Positions 35,152 to 47,574 of a stretch of DNA of 64,000 nucleotides are shown piece after piece. The translations under genes were made by a program, and so were the position numbers. The notes under the pieces were generated by a model. The model did not search any database and was not told where the DNA came from. It saw only the letters and a program-made list of their open reading frames with translations. Origin of the DNA: Ceratobasidium sp. AG-K (Eukaryota > Basidiomycota > Agaricomycetes > Cantharellales > Ceratobasidiaceae). Within the stretch, counting starts at the first letter, position 1, and each line of letters begins with the position of its first letter. The stretch covers positions 930,001 to 994,000 of the forward strand of contig JAWNGF010000002.1 of the NCBI GenBank assembly GCA_037039685.1, in the 5' to 3' direction.

Positions 35152-35384
35152 AATATAAGCGAGGAGTAGCTGTAGTCGGGCCTCTCGAGAGTCAACCAGT
35201 CGGAGTAGCCAGTCAAGGACAAGTTAGCTCAATCAATTAATCGTGATATTTTTTTGAGATTGGTGACGTCGTGGAAGGGTGACCAAATGCTTGAAAGTTA
35301 AGCGCCGATATCGGGATCTGTTTGCGCTGATCCACTGGGATTTGATGATTAGATTTCTTCTGTTCCGCCACAGCCCCTAGCATC

Positions 35385-36802
35385 ATGCCTTCCTCGGCTA
35401 TTGTGCATGTCGCCGTGTTCTCCGTGGGTGCAGCACTGGGAGCTGGAATCGCCGCTGGAGTCGCGTCGAGAAAGCACTCCAATGCAGTTGGGTCGGTTTC
35501 CAGCCCGTCCCACCTCGGCGCCAATGCAGGTGCGAGAGCCGCTTAATAAAGACTTCACCGGTTGGAGCAAAGGGCATAACGCAACTCTCACCAAGTATGC
35601 CGGGTGATGTCCTGCGGTATGGAAATCCTGGTGAGTTTTTGGTAAAGACAAGAGGTAACTGCACTGATTGCCTGTAGGTCCCATCTCGGACTTCATCATG
35701 CGGGAGGCATATGTAACTGCCTATGATCGAAGGCTAAGGCATCCGGCGTGGGTAAGCACATAAGAACTCCTATATGGTGCCCAAAGCTATACCGTTACAC
35801 AGACGGCCGAGCACCTCACTTTAGCATCACTTGGGAGAACTGGGGGAGCGGGGAAACCCAAAGGAGATCGCGGCAACTCAGACTTTGTTGAGGATCCTAA
35901 CATCCCTGTGCCGTTTCGTGCACGTCTCCAAGACTATTTTAGAAGTGGCTATGATCGCGGGCACATGTAAGTGGCAAGCCTTGCGCATTCATGCTGTTCC
36001 TAATTGGTACATGCATAGGGTGCCTGCCGCAGACGCTAAAATATCTCAGGTTAGACTCGTGCAAAATATACGCTTGAAAGCTTGGGTCTATTAACGAGAT
36101 CATTAGGAAGCAATGAACGAAACGTTTTATCTTACGAATATTGCACCTCAAGTAGGCGCAGGATTCAACCGACACTGTGCGTTTCATCATTAGTTTCTCA
36201 CACCACCTAACTTATTGCTATACAGATTGGGCGTACACGGAGGAGTGGTGCCGCCGCCTCACCAACTCGTTCCAAGACGTATTCGTATTTACAATCCCTC
36301 TATACCTCCCGAAACAAGACCCAGATGGCAAATACCGCATCGTACGTTTGTAACTAGCTTGCTTAGATGCCGATACCGAATGCACTCGTCAGACATACGA
36401 AGTCATCGGAAACCCTCCAAACGTGTCGGTTCCTACACACTTTGCCAAGGTTGTTCTGGGATCTCGACCGTCCTCACCAGCGACACCACAGCTAGCTGAG
36501 CTCTCATTGGGGGCATTTGTTCTCCCCAACGCTGAGATTCCTGACGAGACCCCGTTGACCAAGTTTGTGGTACCAGGTTAGTGAATTCATGCTGCGATTG
36601 GGACGCATAAGCTAATTCAGTATGGGATATGCGGAATTTAGTGGAGGCCGTTGAACGAGCGGCTGGGCTCACGCTCTTCTCAGACGACATCAAAAAATCA
36701 TCCAAGCACATTTGCCAGACGGCTCAATGTGAAGTAATCGTTCGCCGATTCGATGATGCGAGGCAACAGTCACGGAAAGCGATTGGTGCACCATCAAAGT
36801 AA
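35385..36802 (+). CDS. NUC1: Mitochondrial DNA/RNA non-specific nuclease Nuc1 (endonuclease G family)
   Basis: Sugar-nonspecific nuclease of the bba-Me (DRGH) family, acting in mitochondria and, after release, in cell death and DNA turnover. ATG 35385 gives a short head with a hydrophobic Gly/Ala stretch (AVFSVGAALGAGIAAGVASR) that fits an inner-membrane anchor or target signal. After the first intron come DVLRYGNPGPISDFIMREAY and VTAYDRRLRHPAW, then DYFRSGYDRGHMVPAADAKI with the catalytic DRGH, and MNETFYLTNIAPQVGAGFNR with the metal-binding Asn. Later exons hold EWCRRLTNSFQDVFVFTIPL and YEVIGNPPNVSVPTHF. It ends AIGAPSK-stop at 36800-36802. All catalytic landmarks are present. The first intron is uncertain: the best in-frame solution is only about 38 bases. 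Confidence 0.92.
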
Positions 36803-36903
36803 CTTGATGTACTTGGCTTATCTTCAATTTACTGGGTGCTAGCGGGTCGTTAAGTGTGCTTATATTGCCAAGTATACAATTAAAATCTAGCCAGATTGAC
36901 CGT

Positions 36904-38660
36904 CTAGCTCACAACCCATGGTGTGCTTACGAGCCTCTGGACGCTGATTAAAGCTCGGTATCGTACGTCGGCATCCGCGTGCGTCATGAGTTCCATTACG
37001 CGCGCCTTGCCTCCCAGCTCGGTCACAGCCCTATGAGTAGATACAAGTTAATGCTTGTGCGTAAGTTGCATTTGGAGCGCTTACTTCTTTCCCGATCATG
37101 ATGTTTGACGTATTGTCCCAAGTCGTGCGCGGCAACGGCCAAAACGGTGGTGTTAGGAGAGGTCTTGAGCAGTTCCACGAGTCGCCTGTACAGATTTCAG
37201 TACGCGTACTTACATGGCGCGGAGCAATACTTACTTGAGTTGCGTAAACTCCTTCTCGTCCAATTTGGCAGCATTCTCCTTCCAGAATGTTTCAGATTCG
37301 TGCACAGGAGACCAGGACAAATGACCAGATGCGAGCTCGGATGTGTATTCATCGTACGTCCTAGCGATACCATGAGTCGGCAGTTCAGGTGAAAACCACA
37401 ATGAACTCACGTAAGACTCTCGAAGTTTTGTTGGAGCAAATCTCTCAAGAAGGTCACGTCCTCTACGATTTCCTCATCTGTAAATTTGCGAGTAGCCAGG
37501 TTTTTGCAAAATGGCAAAAGCTTGGCCACCAGCATCGATGGCAAGTTGGCGCTTGGGGCTTTAGTAGCCAAGTTCTGTCCGCCGAGTCAGTCCCTTTCCC
37601 CCACAAACTCGAGTCGGCTTACCTTGAAGGTAGCAATAATCACCCGGATGACCTTTTCCTTCCCAGCACCCTGCGCAATCCCCACCAATATGGGAATCAC
37701 GTCAAACTCGCTGTTTACACCTGCCGCAACGTCATCATCAAAGGTCAATAGCCACAAGCAATATCCGGCCAGATACGCTGCCTGAGGCCCGGGCGTTGGG
37801 GGGCCTTTGAGGATCTTGACTAGGCCCTTGATGCTTTCCCGAGCCTGCCAAGCTAGTGCGCGAGCTGGACGCAAAGAGAGTATGGCGGCAAGACATTGCA
37901 GCGAGACGTCTTGTGCGTGTGGAGACGATGAGGAAATATTAATCGAGAGTTTGTGGAGAAAGGGGACGAGGACGTGGTCTGGTGGAGTCGTAGACGAGGA
38001 CTGCGGTGGAATAGTGAGGAGGGCGGTGAGAATTTGAGCAGTCTTGAGGCGGACGAATTCGTCGTCCGAGTCCAAGGCACTGAGCCAAGTTTATTAATCG
38101 AGATACGAGTGAACGTGGTTCAGACACACCTAACCAACGGCCCAAATGGCAACTCAGGATCTTGCTCTCCGGTCCTCAATAACAACTGAGCGCGCTCTTC
38201 GTGATCTACCTCGCCCAATGCCAGTCAATTAACTACTTTATTCCCCTGCTTGTTACTCACCAGCTAGCGCGTCCCCAATCATGACCAACACCGCCTGGGT
38301 CGGCTCTGTCCGGGACAGCTTCTTGAGAATCGACATAAACAGAAGCGCGTATTGAGGGCCTTCTCCCAAGAGGAGCTGGTGAACCTTGGCTGGGGGCTGC
38401 TTGTCAATCTTCTTGAGCAAAGCGAGGTCATCGGGCGTAATTTGGCCTGCACGTTGGTAGCTCTGGAAGCGCATCGGTCAAGCAAAAAGTCGCATAGTAA
38501 TAATGATTAAATTGAATAAGTGATCACGGAAGTTCATAAGAGTCGTTAGATGTCGCTAGACGCTTAGAACACGACTCCTCACCTCCCACGACAAGCTCCT
38601 CGTCCGAATCCTCGCTGCCTGCTCGTCCAAAAACGGGCTCGAGACGAGTGCAATTGACAT
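36904..38660 (-). CDS. VMA13: V-type ATPase subunit H (regulatory)
   Basis: Subunit H of the vacuolar proton pump, which couples and silences the V1 sector. ATG 38660 starts MSIALVSSPFLDEQAARIRT, then SYQRAGQITPDDLALLKKID. Helical (armadillo-like) repeats follow: LDSDDEFVRLKTAQILTALL, SLQCLAAILSLRPARALAWQ and the diagnostic YLAGYCLWLLTFDDDVAAGV, KEKVIRVIIATFK. The C-terminal domain ends VMELMTHADADVRYRALISV then QRLVSTPWVVS-stop (36904-36906), as in the family. About seven short introns; estimated length near 450 residues, normal for fungi. It is convergent with NUC1, 101 bases apart, and 152 bases upstream of the TRAPPC13 stop. Confidence 0.93.
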
Positions 38661-38812
38661 CGCGTATTGTCTTGTACCGTATCCTCAGGGAGCAATTAAT
38701 CGAGTCTATCCTCGCAGAACAAGAGGCGGTGGTGACCGTCCAAAGAGGTCGCGCTCAGGGGTTCGATCGTCATGGCGCTTAATCGATCCACGGAACATTC
38801 CATTAATCTAAT

Positions 38813-40932
38813 CTAGGCCAAACTAATATTTTCGAGCTTTCGCTCGACCCATACTTCGCCCACTACATCCCACCCGCCTATGACCACAGGTATACTGCTC
38901 TCGCTGTCCCATGGCTCCTCTATGTTGAACGGCAAACCGACTTCGCGGTCTTCCACGACGTACACCTTGATCCCTCCAACACGTACCATGCCCGTTCCTG
39001 CCCTCTTTCCTGATAATGCGACGTACTCGAGGTCTACGTCCACCCACCCTTCACCACGGCCTTCCTTTCCCTTGGCGAGCGCAACCAACGCACCCTCCGT
39101 CGGAAATTTGGCTGGCTCTTCCAATAGGATTGGAGCCAGCACCCGAGTACTCGCACCCAGAAACGCTGGACTCTCGGCAGGTGCAGTCGGACTGTATGGA
39201 GGCGGGAATCCAGGTTTCGGACCCGTTATGACCTCGCTCTGAAGTATATTCCCCAAATCCCTCAATTCGGTGTTGACACTCATCCCACCGCGGGGTGTAC
39301 CCGGACTCGAGAGCGCACTGAGGAGCGCACGGGGAGAGGATACTTCGGGCGCCATGGGTTGAGGTGGGGGTGAAGTTGGGCGGAGCGAGGTGTGGTGCGT
39401 GTGTTGGATTGCCAGACGGATCAACCGGCCGCGCTTAGGTTTCGAGTCGGTTTCGGGGTCGTCAAGCGTGATGAGTTTTTGGACAGGTGTGCCGGTGGGG
39501 TCGACTTGAGGAAGCAGTGCCATGACGCCGACTGAACATTTGAGCTTGAACGGTTTGTCGAGGTAGGCCGTTCCTGGTGCTTCGTTCACGACTAGGTCCA
39601 CCTCGATTTCTTTGTTCCCGGGTGGAGGGCCGCTGGCGGCTGGTATTGGCGCTGGTACCGTGCTTGTGCCGACAGTGCTCCCACTCAAACTCGGTGACAT
39701 TGGTCTTCCCATCGCAGGTGATTGAGGCCTTCCAGGAGGCATCGTGCGCGCTTTATATGGCGTAGGTGAGCCCGGTCGACCGGGCACTTGGCGTTGAAGG
39801 TGGGGTGGAATGGCCGAGGCAGCTGGCGCAGCAGGGGGCAGGGGTATTTTCCGAGATAGCATCTAATCAAAAATGTTAATCCAGAACGCGCGTGTGGCCT
39901 GAAGCAACGTACCGACGTCAATAGCCGACCGGGTTCACCAAATAACGATCGCCAGGACATATCCAGCCTCCCGAGCGCAATGATCGTTCCTGCTGGGTAG
40001 GGAATCGGGAAGGAAGGCGTAGCAGCAGGAGTCGGGCTGAGTATGTACATATACTGGCGGAGATCTTGCGGACGGAGATTCGAGTCGAGAGATCTAGAGT
40101 GGGTTACGTCGGGGTTGTTGAGTATCCATCCTTCAGCGCATTCGAACTGGATGCGATCAAAGTGTATGGGTTTGGGTGTAAGGTTCTGGACGTGTACTTC
40201 GAGAAATACTTTGTGGCGCTCGGTCTTGTCTAATAGGGCTGTTGGAGAGCGGGGTATATGTACTTTGGTTCGTACGGCCAGGGGGTTAGACACCTGTTCG
40301 CCAGTCAGTCATTAACCACAGATGTATAATTTTGAACTCGCAATGAACTTGTAAAACTTTTTGATGGTCCGGAGTGAAGGGTTCGCGGGATCCTCTGGTG
40401 GAACCGTGCTATTCCTCAATGAAGGGGGCACATGGTAGCTCACGGTGCACGCAAGCACATGCTGTCCAAGCTCCTTGATCTCATGGCTAACCACAAGCTG
40501 AAACATCTCCCCTGGCAGTAACCTCGAACTAATTCCACCCACTTCTCCCAGGACTACCTTGTTCGTCGCAGTCTGGATTTCAACCAACAAGTGACCTCCC
40601 AGGACCTCGAGCGACGATTCATTGTTGACGCATAAACTACTGGTAAACGTCTCGCCGAGGGATATAGACCCGAAAGCTTCAGGTAGCAGTAGTAATTGAG
40701 ACTGGGCGAGGTCACGGAGGGTACTTGGCGCCGAAGGAAGCGGGGTAGAAGATTCAAGCGAAAGCGGCGAGGCGCGAGCATGGGCAGCGAGCACCGTCGA
40801 GTCGGTAAAGAATGGTTGAGGGTGCGCTGCAAGCGATGGGCGCTATCACATCTCATTTATTGTCTAGATTGTATGGTAATCGAGTGGGCCTACCGAAACC
40901 CGCATCACTTTGAGTGCCAGTAGGTGGTCCAT
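38813..40932 (-). CDS. TRAPPC13: TRAPP complex subunit 13 homologue (DUF974)
   Basis: Probable subunit of the TRAPP vesicle-tethering complex at Golgi and endosomes. ATG 40932 starts MDHLLALKVMRVS, followed by an intron. Then LRDLAQSQLLLLPEAFGSIS and LGETFTSSLCVNNES, the hallmark of the DUF974 N-terminal beta-sandwich, and GEMFQLVVSHEIKELGQHVL. The next exon has NPLAVRTKVHIPRSPTALLD, VFLEVHVQNLTPKPIHFDRI, SLDSNLRPQDLRQYMYILSP and LGRLDMSWRSLFGEPGRLLT. The last exon (350 codons) has a long Pro/Ser-rich insert (near 39800-39650), then DLVVNEAPGTAYLDKPFKLK and a terminal beta-domain ending LENISLA-stop. The insert between the two core domains is longer than I remember for the family and probably disordered. 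Confidence 0.85.
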
Positions 40933-41019
40933 CGTGGTGGTTGTAATTGGATTAGAACGTGATTGTAATGAGATTTGTTTGTCTCACGTGACTGCGTGTC
41001 TGTCCTGGTTTCCCCCACC
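40933..41019. promoter_or_regulatory. 87-bp bidirectional promoter TRAPPC13 / SYF1
   Basis: Only 87 bases separate the two start codons. CACGTG lies at 40985-40990 within TCTCACGTGACT. Both transcripts must start within or very near this short segment, or inside the opposite gene's leader. Confidence 0.65.
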
Positions 41020-44000
41020 ATGGACTCGCTCGAGGCGCTTTCGAGCGTGCTGCCTCTGACGGTGCCGATTCCCTCTCCGGTCAACAACACCAGTCTCTTG
41101 ACGCCAAAAGATCTTGGACGAGAAGAAGATCTGCTTCGGAATCCTGGTTCATTCCAAGCATGGTGGTCAGCGATCCAAGTAGCCAAAGAGCAGGCCATTG
41201 CAAGCCAGAAAAACCAGGCGCTAGGTAACCCTCTGCTTGGCCCTCTCGCGTCGCCCATTGCCCGGAACAACCTCCAGCGTCTAACGTACCTGTTCGAATC
41301 CGCGCTCGTCCACTTCCCGCGCTCGTTCAAGCTATGGAAGGCTTACCTTGCTATGCGCACGTTTTATGTGCTTGGAAAGGGCCAGAGGAAGAAGCGCGCC
41401 GGTGCGCGAAAAAAGTATGCGCCTATGAAGGATATTATGGAAGAGGAAGAGTTTGACCAGGAGACTTGGGAGGGTGGATTGGACGGTGTGGTTGGTTGGG
41501 AAGAGTGGAAGGCACTAGCAGCGACGTTTGAACGTGCGCTTATATGGCTTCCAACGGTGAGTGCCAACCACTACTTGATTGGTCTGAATGCTTATGAATT
41601 AATTAGATGCCCCGTCTATGGCTATCATACCTAAACATATTCTCCCATCCCCGTTGTCCACCATTGCTTACGCGCACCCACGCGCGCAGAACCTTCGACC
41701 GGGCCCTCCGCACACTTCCCCCCTCTCTCCACGACCGCATCTGGCCGCGCTATCTCCTCTGGGCCGAAACCGCCAGTGGCCCCGTCACAGTCCACGTATA
41801 CAGACGATACATCGCAGTCGACCCTTCCCTCACCGAACACTACACCACCCTCCTACTTGCCCCCGAGAACCCCCACAAGCGCCCGTTGGAGGCTGCCAAG
41901 TTGCTGCTTAGTCTGGCGAGGAGTGCTGCGCGGGGAGAGTACGAGAGCCCAGAAGGAAAGAGTCCGTACCAATTGCTTGGGGCCTGGTTGGAGATTGTTG
42001 AGGCCTGGGCTGAGGACGTGGGCTTGGATCCGGATGAGATTCCTGATAAAGACGCAGAGGGTTCGGACGACGAGCAACTAGGCGAGCAGGCACCTGAACC
42101 AGTGTCGGCCACTGGTACACTCATTAGGCTCGCTGGTCCTATGGTTCCCGCCACCGAAGGCAAGGACAAAAAACCTGCACGTCCATACGATCCCGATGAA
42201 GACCCAACCAACGATCAAAAACTCGACGTCGAGGCAATCATCAAGAAGGATGGGCTGGCAAACTACAAGGATCAAGCGGGTCGTCTTTGGACGGGTTTGG
42301 CTACCTACTGGATCAAGAGGGGTGAATTCGACCGGGTGAGCTCAATCGACTCAATAAATTGGGCTAGTTCTAATTAGTATTGCAGGCAACCGAGACATTC
42401 GAAGCCGGCATGTCAACTGTTCTCACTATCCGCGACTTTACCCAGATCTTTGACGCCTATGCCGAGTTTTCCGAAACGCTCATTTCAGCGCTCATGGACG
42501 AACTGGCATCGCCCGAAGCCGTAAGTCCGCTCTCGTGCGTCTGCACGCATCACTGACTCGCCGTAGGACGAGGACACGGCCGAAACCGAGGCAGAACTCG
42601 ACACCCGCATGCGCGCATTCGAAAAACTCATGGACCGGCGCCCATTCCTCGTCAACGATGTCCTTCTTCGACGAAACCCCAACGACGTCCAGGAGTGGGA
42701 AAAGCGAGTGGCCTTGTGGGGGAACGACGACGAAAAGGTGCGCCACACCGCTCTTCCAGTAATCCATACTAACACACCGGGTATGGCAGGTCGCCGAAAC
42801 ATACACCACCGCCCTCAAAACGATCAACCCCCGCAAAACCACCGCCAACGCACACCAAATCTACGTGCACTTTGCCAAGTTTTACGAAACGGGCGGAGTC
42901 GAGGGTGCAAAAGAGAAAGACCTCGCGAGTGCGCGGCGGGTGCTTGAAAAGGCCACCAAGGTCGAATTTAAGCACGTCGACGAGTTGGCCGAGGTTTGGA
43001 TCGAGTGGTCAGATTTGGAGATTCGTAATGGGTGAGTCCGAGCTGGTTCTTGTCAAGACGGGTGCTGATGCTAGCTGGGTGCAGTAACTATGACGAAGCA
43101 ATTCGAGTTATGCAGCGTGCAACCGCGGTGCCAAAGAACATCAAGATCAGCTACCATGACCAGGTAGGTTTCGTGCATTGCTCTGAGACAGTTGTCTAAC
43201 TGTTGTGGTAGTCTTTGCCTGTACAAGCTCGATTGTTCAAGTCCCTGAAGCTTTGGTGCTGCTATGTCGATCTCGAGGAAGCGATTGGGACTGTGGAGAC
43301 GACCAAGGCCGTATATGACAAGATGCTCGAGTTGAAGATTGCGAATGCCCAGGTAGGTCTTTCTAGTTGTAGACAGTAGCTGGTGCTAATACGTATGCAG
43401 GTCATTGTGAACTATGCAAGCTTCTTGGAGGACAATAACTACTTCGAGGATAGTTTCAAGGCAAGTCACTCCCTTGTATATGCTAAAACGCTGATATTTA
43501 TAAGGTCGCAGGTTTACGAGCGTGGTGTCGAGCTGTTCACATTCCCGATTGCTTTCGAGCTGTGGAACATCTATCTGGCCAAGTTCATTAAGCGATATGT
43601 GCGTCATTTAGTCCTTGGGACATAGCGTGGAAACTGATAATTCCTAGGGCGGCACAAAACTTGAGCGTGCCCGAGATCTCTTTGAACAAGCGCTCGAGAA
43701 ATGTCCCGAAAAGCACTGCAAGTCGCTGTTCCTCATGTATGCCCAACTCGAGGAAGACTATGGTCTCGCGAAACGTGCAATGGATATTTACGACCGCGCG
43801 ACGAAGGTTGTTTCAGACCAGGACAAGTTCGAGGTAGGTTCACTTCTCGATTTCATATCCCCCATACTCATACTTCATCAGATGTTCACAATATACATTG
43901 CCAAAGCCAGCTCGAACTTTGGCCTCCCCGCTACCCGCCCAATCTACGAGCGTGCCCTTGAAGTCCTCCCCAACAAACAAACCGCCGAAATGTGTCTCCG

Positions 44001-44445
44001 GTTCGCCGCGCTCGAACGCAAACTCGGCGAAATCGACCGTGCGCGTGCCATTTACGCGCATGCATCGCAATTCTGCGATCCCCGCACCGCGGCCGACTTT
44101 TGGAAGGCGTGGAACCAATTCGAGATTGAGACGGGCTCGGAGGACACGTTTAGGGAGATGTTGAGGATCAAGCGCTCGGTTCAGGCGCAGTATAATACCG
44201 AGGTGTCGTTCTTGGCTGCTCAGGCGTCGGCGGCGCGCGAGGGTGGAGCGAAAAAGGCTGCCGCGCAGGCTGCGGCGAATGCCCAACCGGTGGACGCCAT
44301 GGCGGCTGCGGAGAACGAGTCCAAGGGGAAGAACGCACCTGCATTTGTGTCTGCTTCTACCAACGGTGGTACTTCAGCCGCCCCGGCGGCGAATGGAGAC
44401 GCTGGTAACGCGGACGAGATCCAGATTGACGATGAGGATTTCTAA
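41020..44445 (+). CDS. SYF1: Pre-mRNA-splicing factor Syf1 (XAB2), HAT-repeat scaffold
   Basis: Core member of the Prp19/NTC complex of the spliceosome. ATG 41020 starts MDSLEALSSVLPL. The protein is a chain of half-a-TPR repeats, seen as W..Y......FE.AL blocks: LFESALVHFPRSFKLWKAYL, FERALIWLPT, FDRALRTLPPSLHDRIWPRY, IYERALEVLPNKQTAEMCLR, RARAIYAHASQFCDPRTAAD, FWKAWNQFEIETGSEDTFRE. The C-terminus is Ala/Asn-rich and ends DEIQIDDEDF-stop (44443-44445), as in Syf1 homologues. About ten introns. A hydrophilic insert around 42010-42230 (acidic, e.g. DAEGSDDEQLGEQAPEPVS) lengthens it to an estimated 970 residues, somewhat more than yeast or human. The gene of the scaffold itself needs many splicing events. 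Confidence 0.94.
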
Positions 44446-44794
44446 TGAATGTGGCTATACCGCTGTGTTTGATTGTATGTTGTCTGTTTCTACAAAGCCT
44501 TGATACATCTCGCAGCTGTGTCGATATCGGAGATGCTAAATGTACCACATGTCTACTTATTTCAAGAAATAACCCATCTTCCTGGGAGCCATGGCGTGCA
44601 TATATCCCCGAAACTCGGTTCCAGGGCACTATGTTTGATCTTGAGTTCCAGTTATGGGGGATGTATGCGCCAATACTGGGGCATTGATCAATTTTCCCGG
44701 TACGCCCAACACATCCACATCAGTTGGATTATGTTATATTGTTACAGTAGGCACTTCGGGCTTATTTGAGCACATAAGACGTTCTGCCGCACGA
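44446..44794. other. Convergent 3' region SYF1 / carboxypeptidase
   Basis: 349 bases between two stop codons; no gene or RNA feature seen. Confidence 0.4.
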
Positions 44795-47021
44795 TCACAA
44801 GTCCCTTCCTTCAAGCCAGCGATTCAGCATTGCCAACGATTCCTTTGGCTTATCGTACGGGACCTAGATAAATTGTCGGTCCCGTAGAGCTCCAGTTTGA
44901 GTATCAACAACTCACCATATGGCCCGCTGCATTCACTGTCGCGAACGTTAATCCATTTGCAGAGCGAGTGAAACCAGCGACCTGGCCGTCGACGACCCAG
45001 TCCCGGTCCTCCTCGGCAATGAACGTAACACTGCCTGTCCAATCGAGTCCCATTACCCATTTCTGGTTGCCTACCTTGGGTTGCCGAGAGATTTGTGAGT
45101 ATATAATTTGTTCAATCAATTCAGCGCTCACTTACCCAATTGCAAACAAAATCGTATGTTCCGACGTAGATGAGGACCTTGATTCCACGCTCCAGCAAAC
45201 CCGCAATGTACCATTGGTTCGAATGGAAATGATCCAGATTTAAAAGGAAGCGGTCGCCAACCTCGCGACTACAACCCGAATAATTACCTATGGACGGGTG
45301 TACGCCAAGCGCTTTTCTAATGTCAGGTCTATCGAGGAAATTGTTGATATGAACAGTGAGGGGATAACAAAGCGAACTTTTTCGCTCTTCAGGTGTACAG
45401 GACTATGCCAGTCACTCTCAGTAAGTTTTGAGACCTTCGTTGAGGTTGCTGTCGACTCACCTTGGTCATGTCGTACGGGTTGCGTGCTGGAAACGGTTCA
45501 TAAAGCGTCTTGAACCAGCGACGCAAGCTTACCGGCATATATATACGGTTCTGAGAGCGCTGAATTGCAGAATTGTCCAGCCATTGTGCATCCGACGGGA
45601 TCCATACGCTCAATGCACTCCTTATTGTACAAACTCAAGCACCGTGGGAGCTACAAAGAGCCAATCAGCAACAGTTTGGCTGAGAGTCATAACCTCAAAC
45701 TCACCGACTGTTTCATACTGACGCAAGTGCTGATGTCTTGAAATGGCACAAGGGATAGATTCTTACACTGGATCTCGTAGTATGCTTCAAACATGCTAAA
45801 TTATTGAAATTTAGTCAACTGGTCTAAGCTATGAAGATATTAATATGAGTATTCGTTTACCTTTTGAAGTCCGTTAGTCCGTTACCAATGAGTACTGACT
45901 TGAGGTTGATCGGCGCAAAACCGCCAGCCTCTGCGCGCTTGTTCTGGTCAATAATTTCAGACGCAAACACGGGAAGGTAACGTCCCTAAAAGAGAGTCAG
46001 ATCTTTTGTAGTGCTGGCTCCCATATACCCATGCTTACTCCATATGACTCGCCAGACATATGGAAATCTCGCTGTGCTATCGTCAACAAATTGGTCCAAG
46101 GAACGGGAGAGACTCGTAAACATACACCTTGAAATCTCGAAAACGTCTCGAAAAATATAGTAACAAACGCCTGGACATTCTTGGCCGCTCCCTCAGTAGT
46201 GCCTACTGTCTCTCCATAGTCTAAAAAGCCTCTCAGACACCTCATATATGCTATACCGCTGTTAAACGAACCTGCATAACTGAACCCCACTCCGACTCTA
46301 CGCATATTATAAGTATAAACAGCCCTTTAATTCATCCAAGTACCTACGGCTGCGACTTTGTAAGTACTCAATCTAGAAGGCCAAACACAGCGCACCTCAT
46401 CGAGGAAAAACACGTTTGCCTTATTGTTCCACGAGTATGGATTCCATTCGGTGCCATTCGAGCCATTCTTTGGAGGACCGTGAATGCTACATGGGCCGAG
46501 CTCCATGAAGAGACCCAGGGATGAGGAGCATCCTGGACCTCCATTGATCCTAAAAGCAAGTACATATGACTTCATATTCCAATAAACTGCCTATTCACTC
46601 ACCACATAAGGACAGGGTCAGAATCTGGTTCGCTCCTGCTTTCGAAAAAGTAGAAGAACAAGTGCTTGGCTCCGAAGTCTACGTCGAGGTAGCCAGAGTA
46701 CGCCCTGAGGGTGATCCAAGTCGTAATTGATCACACAACCCCTTAGATTTAGTTAACTTACTTAACAGTGGGATCACAAAAGTCCCTAACCCGTTTCACC
46801 CGAATTTGGTGGGATGGAAACGACTGATGTCCTCCGGTCGTAAAATCGTCTGCCGACAAGGAAGAAAGCTCTAGCCGTTGTACGCTTGCGCCAAAAGCAG
46901 AGCCATTTTTTCTAACGATGGTATTGCTCGGCGAATGAAAGGGCACCTGGGTAGTTGCCCGAGTGCTACAAGCGGTCAGGAATAAACCCACTATTAGAGC
47001 AAGGCCGCCCGCGTATTTCAT
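44795..47021 (-). CDS. Secreted serine carboxypeptidase (S10), tandem copy 1
   Basis: Peptidase family S10 enzyme that removes C-terminal residues, vacuolar or secreted. ATG 47021 gives a signal peptide ([20 protein letters not shown]). Then [37 protein letters not shown] and the substrate-binding [20 protein letters not shown]. Further exons hold FFLDE with [17 protein letters not shown], the catalytic Ser region SGESYG (near 46050), [11 protein letters not shown], and [20 protein letters not shown] followed by [14 protein letters not shown] (catalytic Asp). The last exons hold [20 protein letters not shown] (catalytic His) and end [12 protein letters not shown] at 44795-44797. About a dozen introns. 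It is intact as far as I can read and closely related to the next gene. Confidence 0.92.
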
Positions 47022-47574
47022 TATGCTGGGGCTTTGTAGGAATAACTAAAGACCACAGTGGGATGTGGTGGAGGGTCTGGGGAGCTTACAACCGCCCTGT
47101 GTGAGCATCATTACCGGTTCTTAAGCGCAGAGCCCTGACGCTGTCCACATGGCAGCATGGCTCCATGATTTCAGACATCAACTAATCATAACTAATGTTA
47201 TGTTTATTTTGCGTTGTCTATACCAGGAATAACGTATCACGCCGCATTCTTCCTATCATTTTGCCTCGTTTGAAGCACCTAACGATAGGCGCGTTGTTTT
47301 CATTCACAGGCTGGGGTGGGGACGTCTGCCGTAAAATCGGGCTCTTACAGTCTTACCATATTGGCACTTGGGACTATCTTATAATTTACCCATCATACTG
47401 CGCATCAACCACGCAGCAAATTCGAAGTTGGAGTTCTCTCGGGCCGAGCCTCTCATTCTAACTAGCTGGGCCCAATATGATCATGAACAGGATTCGAACA
47501 CTCTTGGCTGGGGATACCTCGATGGTTAGCTCATTCGGTTGAGCTCCGTGCTCGAACGTGGCTATATTGATTGT
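47022..47574. other. Intergenic region between tandem carboxypeptidases
   Basis: 553 bases with the promoter of copy 1. A short D-arm-like string near 47525-47550 does not form a full tRNA. No gene is supported. Confidence 0.4.

Noticed and set aside
41631..42275. Several antisense frames inside SYF1
   Set aside because: High-GC coding DNA gives long antisense frames; SYF1 HAT repeats explain the region.
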